From: Alistipes excrementigallinarum
GTDB taxonomy: Bacteria > Bacteroidota > Bacteroidia > Bacteroidales > Rikenellaceae
Direction: 5' to 3'
DNA length: 64,000 nucleotides
Assembly (NCBI GenBank): GCA_019112825.1
Contig: DXIP01000008.1
Span: 123,816-187,815 of the forward strand
Both the position numbers and the translations under genes were made by a program. Below are positions 1 to 7,632 of this stretch, piece after piece. Positions within the stretch are counted from its first letter, which is position 1. Each line of letters begins with the position of its first letter. Below the pieces are notes generated by a model, which saw only the letters and a list, made by a program, of their open reading frames with translations, was not told the origin of the DNA and did no database searches.

Positions 1-513
1 CCACGTCCAGTCGTGGGCAAGGATGTAGTAGGTGAATCCGACGGGGACGACGCCGAAGAAGAGGATGACGGCCACGTCGCCCAGTCCGTGGTAGGCCAGC
101 GGCCACGGCCCGGCGGTGTAGAGGTAGGCGAAGAGGATGCAGGCGGCGCCGACGAGTAGCAGCTCCCAGCCGCCGTAGTGCAGCAGCGTCAAACCGACGG
201 CGGCTCCCGCCACGGTGAAGGCGGCGATGCCCCACTTCATGGCGCGCAGCGTGATGAAGCCCTTGGCGAAGGCGCGGTCGGGACCGAGCCGTTCGGGGCT
301 GTCGGCTCCCTTCTGGAAGTCGCAGAGGTCGTTGACCAGGTTGGCCGTGCACTGCATCAGCAGCGCGAAGAGCAGGCAGAGCAGTGCCGGCAGCCAGTGG
401 AACGAGCCGTCGCTCCAGGCCAGCGCCGAGGCGACGATGATGGGCGTCGAGGTGGCGCCGAAGCTGTAGGGTCGCACGGCGAGGAGCCATGCGCGCAGGG
501 AATTTGTCTTCAT
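1..513 (-). CDS. menA: 1,4-dihydroxy-2-naphthoate polyprenyltransferase MenA (partial)
   Basis: These are the N-terminal 171 residues of a UbiA-family integral membrane prenyltransferase; the gene runs off the left edge. MenA attaches the polyprenyl tail to 1,4-dihydroxy-2-naphthoate in menaquinone synthesis. The first Asp-rich motif NDLCDFQKGAD is at residues 61-71 and the MenA-like segment YTAGPWPLAYHGLGD is at 132-146, with hydrophobic helices around both. The ATG at 513 lies 68 bases after the stop of the methyltransferase gene, so the two are probably cotranscribed. The later menaquinone step (menG/ubiE) is encoded separately near 44.7 kb. Another UbiA acceptor specificity is possible because the second Asp motif is outside the window. 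Confidence 0.88.
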   Translation of the reverse strand, partial: MKTNSLRAWLLAVRPYSFGATSTPIIVASALAWSDGSFHWLPALLCLLFALLMQCTANLVNDLCDFQKGADSPERLGPDRAFAKGFITLRAMKWGIAAFTVAGAAVGLTLLHYGGWELLLVGAACILFAYLYTAGPWPLAYHGLGDVAVILFFGVVPVGFTYYILAHDWTW

Positions 514-581
514 GGGCAAATGATGTTTTGATACGTTGGTTCGCTTCCGTCGGACAAGGGGGCGGAATCGGGGCGTATGTG

Positions 582-1514
582 TCATGCCCGAGCCGGTCGG
601 GAGGCCGGTTCGGCAGTGGATTCAGGGGTCGGGGCGTTGGCCGGCGTGGCCGGCGCGGCGGCGGGTTCGGCGGCGGTCTCCTCTTCGGCGGCGGAGGCCC
701 TGTTCACGGATGCGGGCGCCTTGCGGATAAGGTCGCTCTCGGCCGGACGGCGGACGATGTAGAGCCAGTCCTTGCAGAGGGCGTAGCGGCGGCGCTCCTC
801 TGCGGTGCAGGCGGCGGCGTAGTCGAGTTCGAGCACCTCGAAGCCCGCCTCGCGCAGCCGGTCGGCATAGTCGCGGCCGTAGATGCGCCGGTGGTCGTAT
901 TGCCCGAAGATGCGGGTGCGCTCGTCGGGGTCGGTGATGGAGTCGTCCTCGAAGGTGGCGGCACGCGTGCGGTCGACGGGTGAGAGGATGACGCCCCAGC
1001 CGCCGGGACGCAGCACGCGGAAGAGTTCGCGCATCGCGAGGCGGTCGTCGGCCACATGTTCGAGAATGTGGTTGCAGAGCAGCACCTCGGCGAAGCCATC
1101 CTCGAGCGGAATCTGCTGCACGTCGAAGTGGAGCTTCGCCAGCGGGCTCTCGAGGTCGGCCGTCACGTAGCGCTCGGGGTGCTGCGCGTAGAGGCGGCCG
1201 AGGTGGCGCATCAGGCAGACCTCGGGGGCGATGTGCAGCAGCCGCGGGCAGTCGTCGAGCAGCCTCGTCTCGCGCACGAGCCAGAGCCAGAGCAGGCGGT
1301 GGCGTTCGAGCGAGAGGCAGTGGGGGCAGAGCGCATTGGGGCGCGAGGTGACGTAGCCGTAGGGGAGGAACTTGCGGTAGTGGGAACCGCATATGGGGCA
1401 CTCGACCCGGCGGCCGCGGTAGAAGAGTCCCGCAAGGGGCACCATCCAGCCGGCAAGCCGTTGCAGCAGCGTGCGCGGCAGGTGGTTGAGGGCCCATTTG
1501 ATGATTCGGCGCAT
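582..1514 (-). CDS. class I SAM-dependent methyltransferase with N-terminal zinc-ribbon-like Cys cluster
   Basis: A 310-residue protein. Four cysteines in two CxxC pairs (C39/C42 and C63/C66) suggest a small zinc-binding module. A Rossmann methyltransferase domain follows: the motif I region near 94-98 (HIAPE), an acidic residue near 120, a NHILEHV segment near 148-154 as in Methyltransf_11 proteins, and LRPGG at 168-172. The last ~50 residues are a low-complexity Ala/Pro/Glu tail. The substrate cannot be read from sequence; similar proteins often sit with glycan or lipid genes. It lies between xseB and menA, all on the minus strand, with 208 bases of GC-rich spacer after xseB. Confidence 0.8.
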   Translation of the reverse strand: MRRIIKWALNHLPRTLLQRLAGWMVPLAGLFYRGRRVECPICGSHYRKFLPYGYVTSRPNALCPHCLSLERHRLLWLWLVRETRLLDDCPRLLHIAPEVCLMRHLGRLYAQHPERYVTADLESPLAKLHFDVQQIPLEDGFAEVLLCNHILEHVADDRLAMRELFRVLRPGGWGVILSPVDRTRAATFEDDSITDPDERTRIFGQYDHRRIYGRDYADRLREAGFEVLELDYAAACTAEERRRYALCKDWLYIVRRPAESDLIRKAPASVNRASAAEEETAAEPAAAPATPANAPTPESTAEPASRPARA

Positions 1515-1722
1515 AGGCGTGACGTGTTTTTATTGCTCCTTGTTATACCCGGTTCCGGCTTCGGTCCCGACTTCGGCTTCGGCAGGCCGACGGTTGGGTG
1601 TTTCGGTCGTGCGGTGCCGCTCTTGCCGGGCGGCGGACGTTTGTCCTTCCCCGGTGGGCATGTCCCGCAGCGTGTCGGCGGTCAGCGTTGCCGGGCATCG
1701 GCCGGAAGGCGCGTGCGGCGGG

Positions 1723-1911
1723 TTATTCCAGAATCTTGCGGACTTCGGTTTCGGCCTTGCCGAGCCGCTCCTTGCAGCGGGCAATCAGCTCGGTGGCCCG
1801 CTTGACCTCGGCAGCGAGGCTGTCGACGTCCATCTCTTCGTTGCGCAGGCGGGCGAGAATCTTGTCGATTTCGGCCATCGCCTCGCTGTAGCTTATCTCT
1901 TTCTTGGCCAT
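1723..1911 (-). CDS. xseB: exodeoxyribonuclease VII small subunit
   Basis: A 62-residue, almost entirely helical protein of the usual XseB length. It begins MAKKEISYSEAMAEIDKIL and carries the XseB pattern of a YxEA..ELExIv-like helix followed by a Leu-heptad helix (LAAEVKRATELIARCKERL). Several copies pack onto the XseA coiled coil to form exonuclease VII, which degrades single-stranded DNA to oligonucleotides in repair and recombination. It starts 35 bases after the xseA stop, so the two subunits should be cotranscribed. Confidence 0.93.
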   Translation of the reverse strand: MAKKEISYSEAMAEIDKILARLRNEEMDVDSLAAEVKRATELIARCKERLGKAETEVRKILE

Positions 1912-1946
1912 GGTGCGTGGATGGTTTTGTGCGTTGTGGTATGGGT

Positions 1947-3296
1947 TCAGGCGCGGGGTGCCTCCTCCGGGGAGCCTTCCTCGCCGGAGGGCTGCTCTTC
2001 GTCGGCCGTGGCGCGGAGCCGTCCGTCGGCCACCTCAATCTCGAGCGGCGTGCCCCCCGCGATGCCGCGCACCGAGGCGATGGCCCGCCCTCCGGTGCGC
2101 ACGACGGCGAATCCCAGCTTGAGAATCCGCCGCGGCGAGCGCGCCTCGACCAGCTCGCCGGCCGCCGCGAGGCGGTTGCGCTGGCGCGTGAGCAGCTCCC
2201 CGACGGCGCGGGGCAGCTCCCGGGCCGCCCCTTCGAGCAGCAGCCGCTGCCGGGCCACGAGCGTGGCGCAGCGCTGTGACAGCTCGCCCGCAAGCCGTTC
2301 GAGCTGCAGGCGCCGGCGGGCCACGAGCTCGTCGCTCCGCCGCCGCAGTTCGCCCGTGAGGCGCTCAAGCTGCAGCTCGGCGCGGCGCATCGCCTCGACG
2401 GTGGTGTCGTGAAGCTGCACGGCGGCCCGGTCCAGCCAGGCGTCGACCTGCGCCGCACGGTCAACCAGCCAGCCGGCCACTGCCGTTGGGGTCTTGAGCG
2501 CCGTGTGGGCCACCATGTCGGCCACGCTCGTATCCTTGTCGTGGCCGATGCCCGTCAGTACGGGGAGCGGGAACTGGGCGATGTAGGCGCAGAGGCGGTA
2601 GGCGTTGAAGCAGTTGAGGTCGCTGGCCGAGCCGCCGCCGCGGATGAGGACCACGGCGTCGAACTCCTCGGAGCGTTCGGCCACGGCGCAGAGCGCCGCG
2701 ATGATGGACTCCTCGGCGGCGTCGCCCTGCATGAAGGCGTCGAAGAGCTCCGTGCGGAAGGCATAGGGGCTCTTCGCCAGCTCCTGGCAGAAGTCCTGAT
2801 AGCCGGCCGCATGGGCGCTCGAGACCACCGCGATGCGCTGCACGACGGGGGGCAGCTCCGTTTCGCGGTTCATCTCCCAGACCCCCTCGCGCTGCAGGCG
2901 GGCGATGGTCTGCTGGCGCTGGCGCTCCATGTCGCCCAGCGTGTAGGCGGGGTCGATGTCGGTTATCTGGAGCGAGAAGCCGTAGAGTTCGTGGTAGTTG
3001 ACCGTCACGCGGGCCAGGATGCGGATGCCGGGGGCGAGCTTGCGGCCGGTCTCCGCCTCGAAGTATGCGGCCACGCGCGGGTAGACCGAGCGCCAGATGA
3101 CGGCGCGCGACTGCGCCAGCGGCACGCCGTTGTCGCCCCCCTTCTCGACCAGCTCGAGGTAGCAGTGGCCCGAGTAGTTGACCTTCAGTTCGGCAATCTC
3201 GGCGCTGACCCAGAGCGGCAGCGGGAACTGCTCGTGAAGACGCTCCTTCACGAGTCGCTGCAACTCCACGAGGGTGATATGTGCCGATGGCTGCAT
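1947..3296 (-). CDS. xseA: exodeoxyribonuclease VII large subunit
   Basis: 449 residues, normal XseA length. An N-terminal OB-fold nucleic-acid-binding region (about 10-105, including VSAEIAELKVNYSGHCYLEL) is followed by the catalytic domain with IAVVSSAHAAGYQDF, a glycine-rich RGGGSASDL segment and TGIGHDKDTSVAD. A long charged coiled-coil region (~290-400) is where XseB docks. The frame stays open upstream for another 428 codons, but the ATG at 3296 is chosen because the canonical N-terminus begins there and a TATCTTTG promoter element lies just upstream (3304-3311). It forms an operon with xseB. Confidence 0.95.
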   Translation of the reverse strand: MQPSAHITLVELQRLVKERLHEQFPLPLWVSAEIAELKVNYSGHCYLELVEKGGDNGVPLAQSRAVIWRSVYPRVAAYFEAETGRKLAPGIRILARVTVNYHELYGFSLQITDIDPAYTLGDMERQRQQTIARLQREGVWEMNRETELPPVVQRIAVVSSAHAAGYQDFCQELAKSPYAFRTELFDAFMQGDAAEESIIAALCAVAERSEEFDAVVLIRGGGSASDLNCFNAYRLCAYIAQFPLPVLTGIGHDKDTSVADMVAHTALKTPTAVAGWLVDRAAQVDAWLDRAAVQLHDTTVEAMRRAELQLERLTGELRRRSDELVARRRLQLERLAGELSQRCATLVARQRLLLEGAARELPRAVGELLTRQRNRLAAAGELVEARSPRRILKLGFAVVRTGGRAIASVRGIAGGTPLEIEVADGRLRATADEEQPSGEEGSPEEAPRA

Positions 3297-3303
3297 CGGG
3301 AGG

Positions 3304-3311
3304 CAAAGATA
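3304..3311 (-). promoter_or_regulatory. Bacteroides-type -7 element for xseA-xseB
   Basis: TATCTTTG on the minus strand matches the TAnnTTTG consensus exactly and lies 8 bases before the xseA ATG. No clear TTTG -33 element at the usual distance. The mRNA leader would be very short. Confidence 0.5.
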
Positions 3312-3547
3312 GTGGATTGTCCCGGCAAAAACAAGCGGCCGCCCGTGCGGTGCCCTTTTTTGCGGGGAATGGGTGTGCGGGACGGGGTTTCGGATGGTTG
3401 CAGAGGGGGCGGCTGCCGGAGATTTGGCTGCCGGGAGGGTGGTTGCGGGGTGGCTGCGGGATTTGGCGGTTGGAGGGTTGCGGGCGCGGCTGCCTGGCGG
3501 TGGTTGCGGGGTTCGGTCTTCAGTCGGTTGCCGGGGCGGGCGGCGGC

Positions 3548-4081
3548 TCAGCGCCAAATCAGCTCGGGAAGGCGGGGCAGCGGCTTGCCCTCGGGCAGCT
3601 GGATGCGCAGTACCCCTTCGCTGGCCACGGGGGTGCCGTTCTTGGTGGCGGGCTCCCAGAGGGGGGCCTCCTCCAGGGCCTTCAGCACGCGGCGGCGCAG
3701 GCGGCTGTCGGTCGACTCCAGCTCGTCGCCCGCCACCGTACGCCCCTCGGGGGTGACGGTGTAGCGCAGCACCACGCGGGCGGCGGTCTCCTCCTCGGGC
3801 CACTTCACCTGCGAGGCGATGTAGGCGTCGAACGACTCCCCGGCCGGAAAGCGGGCGGGGGTGTCGTAGCGCAGCGTGACGACCATCACTCCGTTGTAGG
3901 CCTTCTCGCCGTAGCGGGCGATGGTCTCCTCGTCGGCCGGAAGCATCTCGACGCTCTCCATGTCGTCGGGCGGGATGGAGCTGATTTCGTCGACCTCCTT
4001 CCCGTTGACCAGATAGAGGGGCTCCTGTGCGGCGGCCGTGAGTGCCGACGTGAGGAGCAGTATGAGCAACAGTCGTTTCAT
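3548..4081 (-). CDS. periplasmic TonB-C-like protein with receptor-plug-like N-terminus
   Basis: 177 residues with a clear signal peptide (about 1-18, ending AAAQ). Residues ~20-72 (PLYLVNGKEVDEISSI, then MESVEMLPADEETIARYGEKAYNGVMVVTLR) resemble the plug signature of SusC-type TonB-dependent receptors (LYVVDG, SIEVLKD, YG..GANGVI.VTTK). Residues ~85-177 resemble a TonB C-terminal domain (ARVVLRYTVTPEGRTV, EAPLWEPATKNGTPV). Many Bacteroidetes M56/BlaR1 proteases and small secreted proteins carry this pair; here there is no protease or membrane anchor, so it is probably a free periplasmic protein. Function unknown. It is not obviously in an operon: 251 bases separate it from xseA and 230 from the MGMT gene. 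Confidence 0.7.
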   Translation of the reverse strand: MKRLLLILLLTSALTAAAQEPLYLVNGKEVDEISSIPPDDMESVEMLPADEETIARYGEKAYNGVMVVTLRYDTPARFPAGESFDAYIASQVKWPEEETAARVVLRYTVTPEGRTVAGDELESTDSRLRRRVLKALEEAPLWEPATKNGTPVASEGVLRIQLPEGKPLPRLPELIWR

Positions 4082-4311
4082 GCGGTTCTCTTTTTTCGGA
4101 TAACGTTTCGCCGGGGGCTCCTATTGCATGCGCCGCCCTCTTTTCCGGGGCTCGTCCCGGTGGCAGGGGCTTGTTCCACCGGGGGCTTTGCCGCGCTGGC
4201 GACTTATCTCCTCGGTCGGGTGGGACTTTGCTTTGTCGGACCCCTCTCTGCGGGCAGGCCTCGCACCCCCTCGCTCCGTCTGCTGTCGGAACCTCGCCCC
4301 GCCGTCGGACC

Positions 4312-4638
4312 TCACTCCGGAGCCCCGGGTCTCCAGAGAAAACTCCGCAGGTCGACGGCTCCGTTGGGGCGGAAGCGCACCCCTTCGCCCTCGAGCAGTG
4401 TGCGCTGGGCGCTCCACGCCGCGACGGTGCGCCCCGAGGCGCTGACCACCCGGTGGCAGGGGATGTCGGAGGGAGCTCTTCCAAGCAGCCGTCCGACCAG
4501 CCGCGCATGGTTGGGCCGTCCGAGCAGCCGGGCCAGCTGGCCGTATGTGGCGACGCTGCCCGCGGGAATCTCTCGGACAAGCTCGTAGAGCTCGGCGTCG
4601 AGTGCCGCGGGCAGCGTCGTGTGCTTCGTGCGGGACAT
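4312..4638 (-). CDS. MGMT-family DNA alkyltransferase, short form
   Basis: 108 residues, equal to the C-terminal DNA-binding/active domain of O6-methylguanine-DNA methyltransferases. A helix-turn-helix (GSVATYGQLARLLGRPNHARLVGRLL region, about 28-52) precedes PCHRV at 60-64, so the acceptor Cys61 is present; alkyltransferase-like (ATL) proteins of similar size usually have Trp there. The N-terminal domain of Ada/Ogt is missing. It may repair alkylated guanine or flag it for excision. Its ATG (4638) overlaps the prfA stop as ATGA, so translation is coupled to release factor 1. The frame is open far upstream, but this is the only start that gives the family N-terminus. Confidence 0.85.
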   Translation of the reverse strand: MSRTKHTTLPAALDAELYELVREIPAGSVATYGQLARLLGRPNHARLVGRLLGRAPSDIPCHRVVSASGRTVAAWSAQRTLLEGEGVRFRPNGAVDLRSFLWRPGAPE

Positions 4639-5723
4639 CAGAGCTCGCTCTCCTTGAGCCGCTCGGCGTTCTCGGCCACAATCAGGTGGTCGATGACATC
4701 CTGGATGTCGCCGTCCATGAAGGCCGCCAGGTTGTAGATGGTGTAGTTGATGCGGTGGTCGGTGATGCGCCCCTGCGGGTAGTTGTAGGTGCGGATTTTG
4801 GCCGAACGGTCGCCCGTCGAGACCATCGTCTTGCGCTTCGAGGCGATTTCGTCGAGGTACTTCGAGTACTCGAGGTTGAAGACGCGCGTGCGCAGCTCCT
4901 CGAAGGCCTTGTCGAAGTTCTTCAGCTGCGACTTCTGGTCCTGGCACTGCACGACGATGCCCGTCGGGATGTGGGTCAGGCGGATGGCCGAGTAGGTCGT
5001 GTTGACCGACTGCCCGCCCGGGCCGCTGGCGCAGAAGATATCCTTGCGGATGTCGTTCATCGAAATCTCGACGTCGAACTCCTCCGCCTCGGGCAGCACG
5101 GCCACCGAAGCGGCCGAGGTGTGGACGCGCCCCTGCGTCTCGGTCTGGGGGACGCGCTGCACGCGGTGTACGCCCGACTCGTATTTGAGCGTGCCGTAGA
5201 CGTTCTGCCCCGTCACCTTCATCACCACCTCCTTGTAGCCGCCGGCGGCGCCCTCCGAGGCCGAGGTGATTTCGTACTTCCACCCCTTCGACTCGATGTA
5301 CTTGGTGTACATGCGCAGCAGGTCGCCGGCGAAGAGGGCCGCCTCGTCGCCGCCCGTGCCGCCGCGAATCTCCATGATGGCGTTCTTGGCATCCTGCGGG
5401 TCCTTGGGGATGAGCAGCAGCTTGATTTCCTCCTCCATGCGGGAGATGGCGGGTTCGAGCTCCGCGATTTCGCCGCGGGCCATCTCGCGCATCTCCTCGT
5501 CCTTGTCGTTGACCAGGACATCCTTCGCTTCGGCCAGGTTGGCCAGCGCCGTGCGGTAGCGTTCCGAGGTCTCGATGATGGGCTCGAGCTCCTTGTACTC
5601 CTTGTTGAGCTGGACGAACTGCTTGACGTCGGCAATCACTTCGGGGTCGGTGAGCTTCTGGCCGATTTCCTCGTACTTGAGCTTCAGCCCGTCGAGGCGG
5701 GTCAGTATGGTGTTGTCTGCCAT
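4638..5723 (-). CDS. prfA: peptide chain release factor 1
   Basis: 361 residues, standard RF1 length. It recognises UAA/UAG in the ribosomal A site and triggers peptide release. The PxT codon-reading tripeptide is PQT (192-194) and the catalytic GGQ is at 236-238 in ASGPGGQSVNTT. The N-terminal helical domain and C-terminal STGDRSAKIRTYNYPQGR segment are present. ATG 5723 is chosen over an open in-frame extension of 41 codons because it matches the RF1 N-terminus and a promoter element lies just upstream. It overlaps the downstream MGMT-family gene by ATGA. Confidence 0.96.
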   Translation of the reverse strand: MADNTILTRLDGLKLKYEEIGQKLTDPEVIADVKQFVQLNKEYKELEPIIETSERYRTALANLAEAKDVLVNDKDEEMREMARGEIAELEPAISRMEEEIKLLLIPKDPQDAKNAIMEIRGGTGGDEAALFAGDLLRMYTKYIESKGWKYEITSASEGAAGGYKEVVMKVTGQNVYGTLKYESGVHRVQRVPQTETQGRVHTSAASVAVLPEAEEFDVEISMNDIRKDIFCASGPGGQSVNTTYSAIRLTHIPTGIVVQCQDQKSQLKNFDKAFEELRTRVFNLEYSKYLDEIASKRKTMVSTGDRSAKIRTYNYPQGRITDHRINYTIYNLAAFMDGDIQDVIDHLIVAENAERLKESEL

Positions 5724-5751
5724 AAAAAAGTATCGTATCTTGTTCAGCGTA

Positions 5752-5759
5752 CAAAGATA
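5752..5759 (-). promoter_or_regulatory. -7 element for prfA
   Basis: TATCTTTG on the minus strand, an exact TAnnTTTG match, 29 bases before the prfA ATG and in an AT-rich patch. Confidence 0.5.
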
Positions 5760-5966
5760 CGATACATTTGACGAATTTGGAAATCGTAGCCCGAATTTCG
5801 CCTGCCGGCGGTGCGAAGTATCCTGCTGCCGCAGTTCCGGGCCCATCCGCTTTGCGCGATGGCCATCGAGAGAGGGAGTATGCGGGCTCCGGCATGCGGC
5901 GTGGAAAAGAAGTTCCCGGCTTCCGGAAGCCGGGAACTTTCATGCAGTGGGATGTCGAATTGTCCG

Positions 5967-6566
5967 TCAGAAATTGACGCCGATTCGGAACAGCAGGGTG
6001 CTGTTGTCGTAATTTGAATTCGTATAGATTTCCCTCCAATCGCTGTCTTCGTAGTTGATATTAACGCTCCGTATTAAATAATTCAATGAAAGCGTCAGTC
6101 TGCCGTACTCTATGCCGCATCCGGGGGAAAGATAGAGTCCATTTAAACGGTAATACCAGTGTTCGGAATAGATGGGCCGATGATATTTCCCTAAATGAAG
6201 GTCATAGCCTATTTTCATACCGGCGAAGATTTTCCATTTCCGGTCGTTGTTGAATAGCCAGCGAGCCTCTCCGAAAAACGGAAGAGCATAAAGTCTGTCA
6301 CATCCGTTCTCCATGTGAGAAGTCAAACCGGTTCCGATGCCCAGAAAAAGATGCTCGAACTGGTATCCGTGGGTGGTGGTGAGTTCATAGATGAACTTCG
6401 GACTCATCAGATTTACACCAAGTCCCGCTTCGGCATATCCTTTATATCCCTTTGCTGTGGAGGCATTGGCTTCGTTTTCGACGGTGACGGTTGCCCCCTG
6501 GATAATCTGGGCGCGGGCAATAAGGCCGCATCCGAGCAAGAACAGCAACAATATGTATCTTTTCAT
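5967..6566 (-). CDS. small outer-membrane beta-barrel-like protein
   Basis: 199 residues. A signal peptide (MKRYILLLFLLGCGLIARAQ) is followed by alternating aromatic/hydrophobic beta strands (GYAEAGLGVNLM, FLGIGTGLTSH, LPFFGEARWLF, IFAGMKIGYDLHL, LYLSPGCGIEYGRLTLSLNYLI) and a C-terminal LLFRIGVNF ending in Phe, typical of a BAM-assembled barrel of about eight strands (OmpW/porin-family-like). It is noticeably more AT-rich than its neighbours, which may mean recent acquisition. It lies 13 bases after the lipoprotein gene at 6580-7047, so the two form one operon. Ligand unknown. Confidence 0.75.
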   Translation of the reverse strand: MKRYILLLFLLGCGLIARAQIIQGATVTVENEANASTAKGYKGYAEAGLGVNLMSPKFIYELTTTHGYQFEHLFLGIGTGLTSHMENGCDRLYALPFFGEARWLFNNDRKWKIFAGMKIGYDLHLGKYHRPIYSEHWYYRLNGLYLSPGCGIEYGRLTLSLNYLIRSVNINYEDSDWREIYTNSNYDNSTLLFRIGVNF

Positions 6567-6579
6567 GGCCGTTGCGTCT

Positions 6580-7047
6580 CTAATGTTTGGAATTGCTCTG
6601 GATGAAGGCTTCGTTGTCGCTGCCGATGACCTGGTAGAGCGGGGCAATCCAGGCGTCACCGGAGGTTGCGGAGCGGAAGTTGACATAGCGGACGGGCCAG
6701 CCCGTGACGGAGATAACCAGTCGGTTGTCCTCGGTGCGGACGTTGATGAGCGCCCCGATGATGGCGTCGGCCCGATACTTCTGGGCTGCCTGGTTCAGGG
6801 CTACCTTCTTCCATCCGTCGAGGTTGGCAATCAGCATCGGGGTGATGCTGCCCGGAACGGTAAGTTCGTAGGGGGCGATTTTCTCTTCGGAAAGCAGTTC
6901 CTGGTCGGCAATTATCGGGGTGATGACCGCACCGACGCGCGGTTCGATGTTGCGTGCCGAGGATTCCGTGTAGGTGAGTCGTTGTTGTATGGCGCAACTG
7001 GTGCCGAGTGCCGCTGCTGCGAGCAGGGCGATGAGTTGAATTTTCAT
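6580..7047 (-). CDS. lipoprotein of unknown function
   Basis: 155 residues. The N-terminus MKIQLIALLAAAALGTSC is a type II signal peptide with lipobox LGTSC. The mature part contains a YTESSARNIEPR segment, IADQELLSEEKIAPYEL, an AQKYRADAIIGALINVRTE stretch and a C-terminal beta region (LVISVTGWPVRYVNFRS). No family named with confidence. The ATG at 7047 is chosen for the signal peptide; an upstream in-frame ATG at 7116 would put 23 hydrophilic residues before it. It heads the lipoprotein/OMP operon and its start codon lies next to a repeat that can pair with the upstream leader. Confidence 0.75.
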   Translation of the reverse strand: MKIQLIALLAAAALGTSCAIQQRLTYTESSARNIEPRVGAVITPIIADQELLSEEKIAPYELTVPGSITPMLIANLDGWKKVALNQAAQKYRADAIIGALINVRTEDNRLVISVTGWPVRYVNFRSATSGDAWIAPLYQVIGSDNEAFIQSNSKH

Positions 7048-7048
7048 G

Positions 7049-7071
7049 TTTGGCGATTTTGAGAGTGGAGG
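7049..7071. repeat. leader repeat copy 1 (at the lipoprotein start codon)
   Basis: TTTGGCGATTTTGAGAGTGG followed by AGG on the plus strand. In the minus-strand transcript this is the sequence immediately before the AUG at 7047, in the orientation complementary to copy 2 (7144-7165). Confidence 0.8.
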
Positions 7072-7117
7072 CCGGGTCCCGGCGGCCGAATTTGTTTCCG
7101 GATGGGTGACGGACATG

Positions 7118-7199
7118 AAAAAGCGTGGGACCGAACTTCATTTCCGCCTCTCGGGTATCGCCAAACACCCTGCAACCGGATAACGAGTAAAGCCCACGC
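7118..7199 (-). ncRNA. structured leader element with a possible attenuator hairpin
   Basis: On the minus strand GCGTGGG (7199-7193) pairs with CCCACGC (7129-7123) and is followed at once by five T residues (7122-7118), as in an intrinsic terminator. Inside are nested helices TCCG/CGGA (7177-7180 with 7143-7146) and GGGT/ACCC (7167-7170 with 7153-7156). The element lies within the predicted 5' leader of the lipoprotein/OMP operon, between a TATCTTTG promoter (7359-7366) and the start codon at 7047. It contains leader repeat copy 2. No known riboswitch class is recognised. It could instead be a dispersed repeat that happens to sit here. Confidence 0.45.
7144..7165. repeat. leader repeat copy 2 (inverted)
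   Basis: On the minus strand TTTGGCGATACCCGAGAGGC plus GG. It is inverted relative to copies 1 and 3, so in the minus transcript it can pair with either one. Confidence 0.8.
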
Positions 7200-7241
7200 C
7201 GGAAGCGTGAGCGCAAACTTCGTTCCCTGTTACTTCCTGAA

Positions 7242-7263
7242 TTTGGCGATTTCGAGAGGAGGG
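7242..7263. repeat. leader repeat copy 3
   Basis: TTTGGCGATTTCGAGAGGAG plus GG on the plus strand. Complementary to copy 2 in the minus-strand transcript over TTTGGCGAT (9 bp) and CGAGAG (6 bp). Confidence 0.8.
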
Positions 7264-7358
7264 AAAAAGATTCCGCTTTTTATGTCTGGGCGCACGTGGC
7301 GCCAATGTCGTTGCTGGCGTTCTATTTCATAGGCGATTCGGTTTTCGGTCCTTTGCGG

Positions 7359-7366
7359 CAAAGATA
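7359..7366 (-). promoter_or_regulatory. -7 element for the lipoprotein/OMP operon
   Basis: TATCTTTG on the minus strand, an exact TAnnTTTG match. It implies a leader of about 305 bases before the lipoprotein ATG at 7047, which would contain all three leader repeats. Confidence 0.5.
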
Positions 7367-7433
7367 CGAATTTCCCCCGGAACGAACAACGGCCTGCAGA
7401 GAGCAGCGACCTCCGGTCCGGCGTCTTTACGGC

Positions 7434-7474
7434 ACACAGCCGGGACTGAAGCGTTTGCTTCGTCCCGGCTGTGT
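7434..7474 (-). terminator. hairpin downstream of leuS
   Basis: Arms 7434-7452 and 7457-7474 form an 18-bp stem with a single bulge and a four-base loop (ACACAGCCGGGAC paired with GTCCCGGCTGTGT). No T-tract follows on the minus strand, so it is terminator-like or an mRNA 3' stabiliser rather than a textbook intrinsic terminator. Confidence 0.5.
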
Positions 7475-7632
7475 GGAAAAAGGTAATGGGGGTGCGGCGA
7501 CCCTGCGTTTTGTCCCGGCCATCCGTCCTCCCGCTATTTCATCTCCGGCTCCCGGTACGGTATTTCGGCTTCCGGCCGGGAACTCCTTTCGGGAAGTTTT
7601 GCCGTACCCCGGGTCCTGCCGCCCGTCGGGGG

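Noticed and set aside
3297..4580. Upstream extension of xseA to 877 residues
   Set aside because: The added 428 codons are Arg/Pro/Ala nonsense overlapping other genes; the family start is at 3296.
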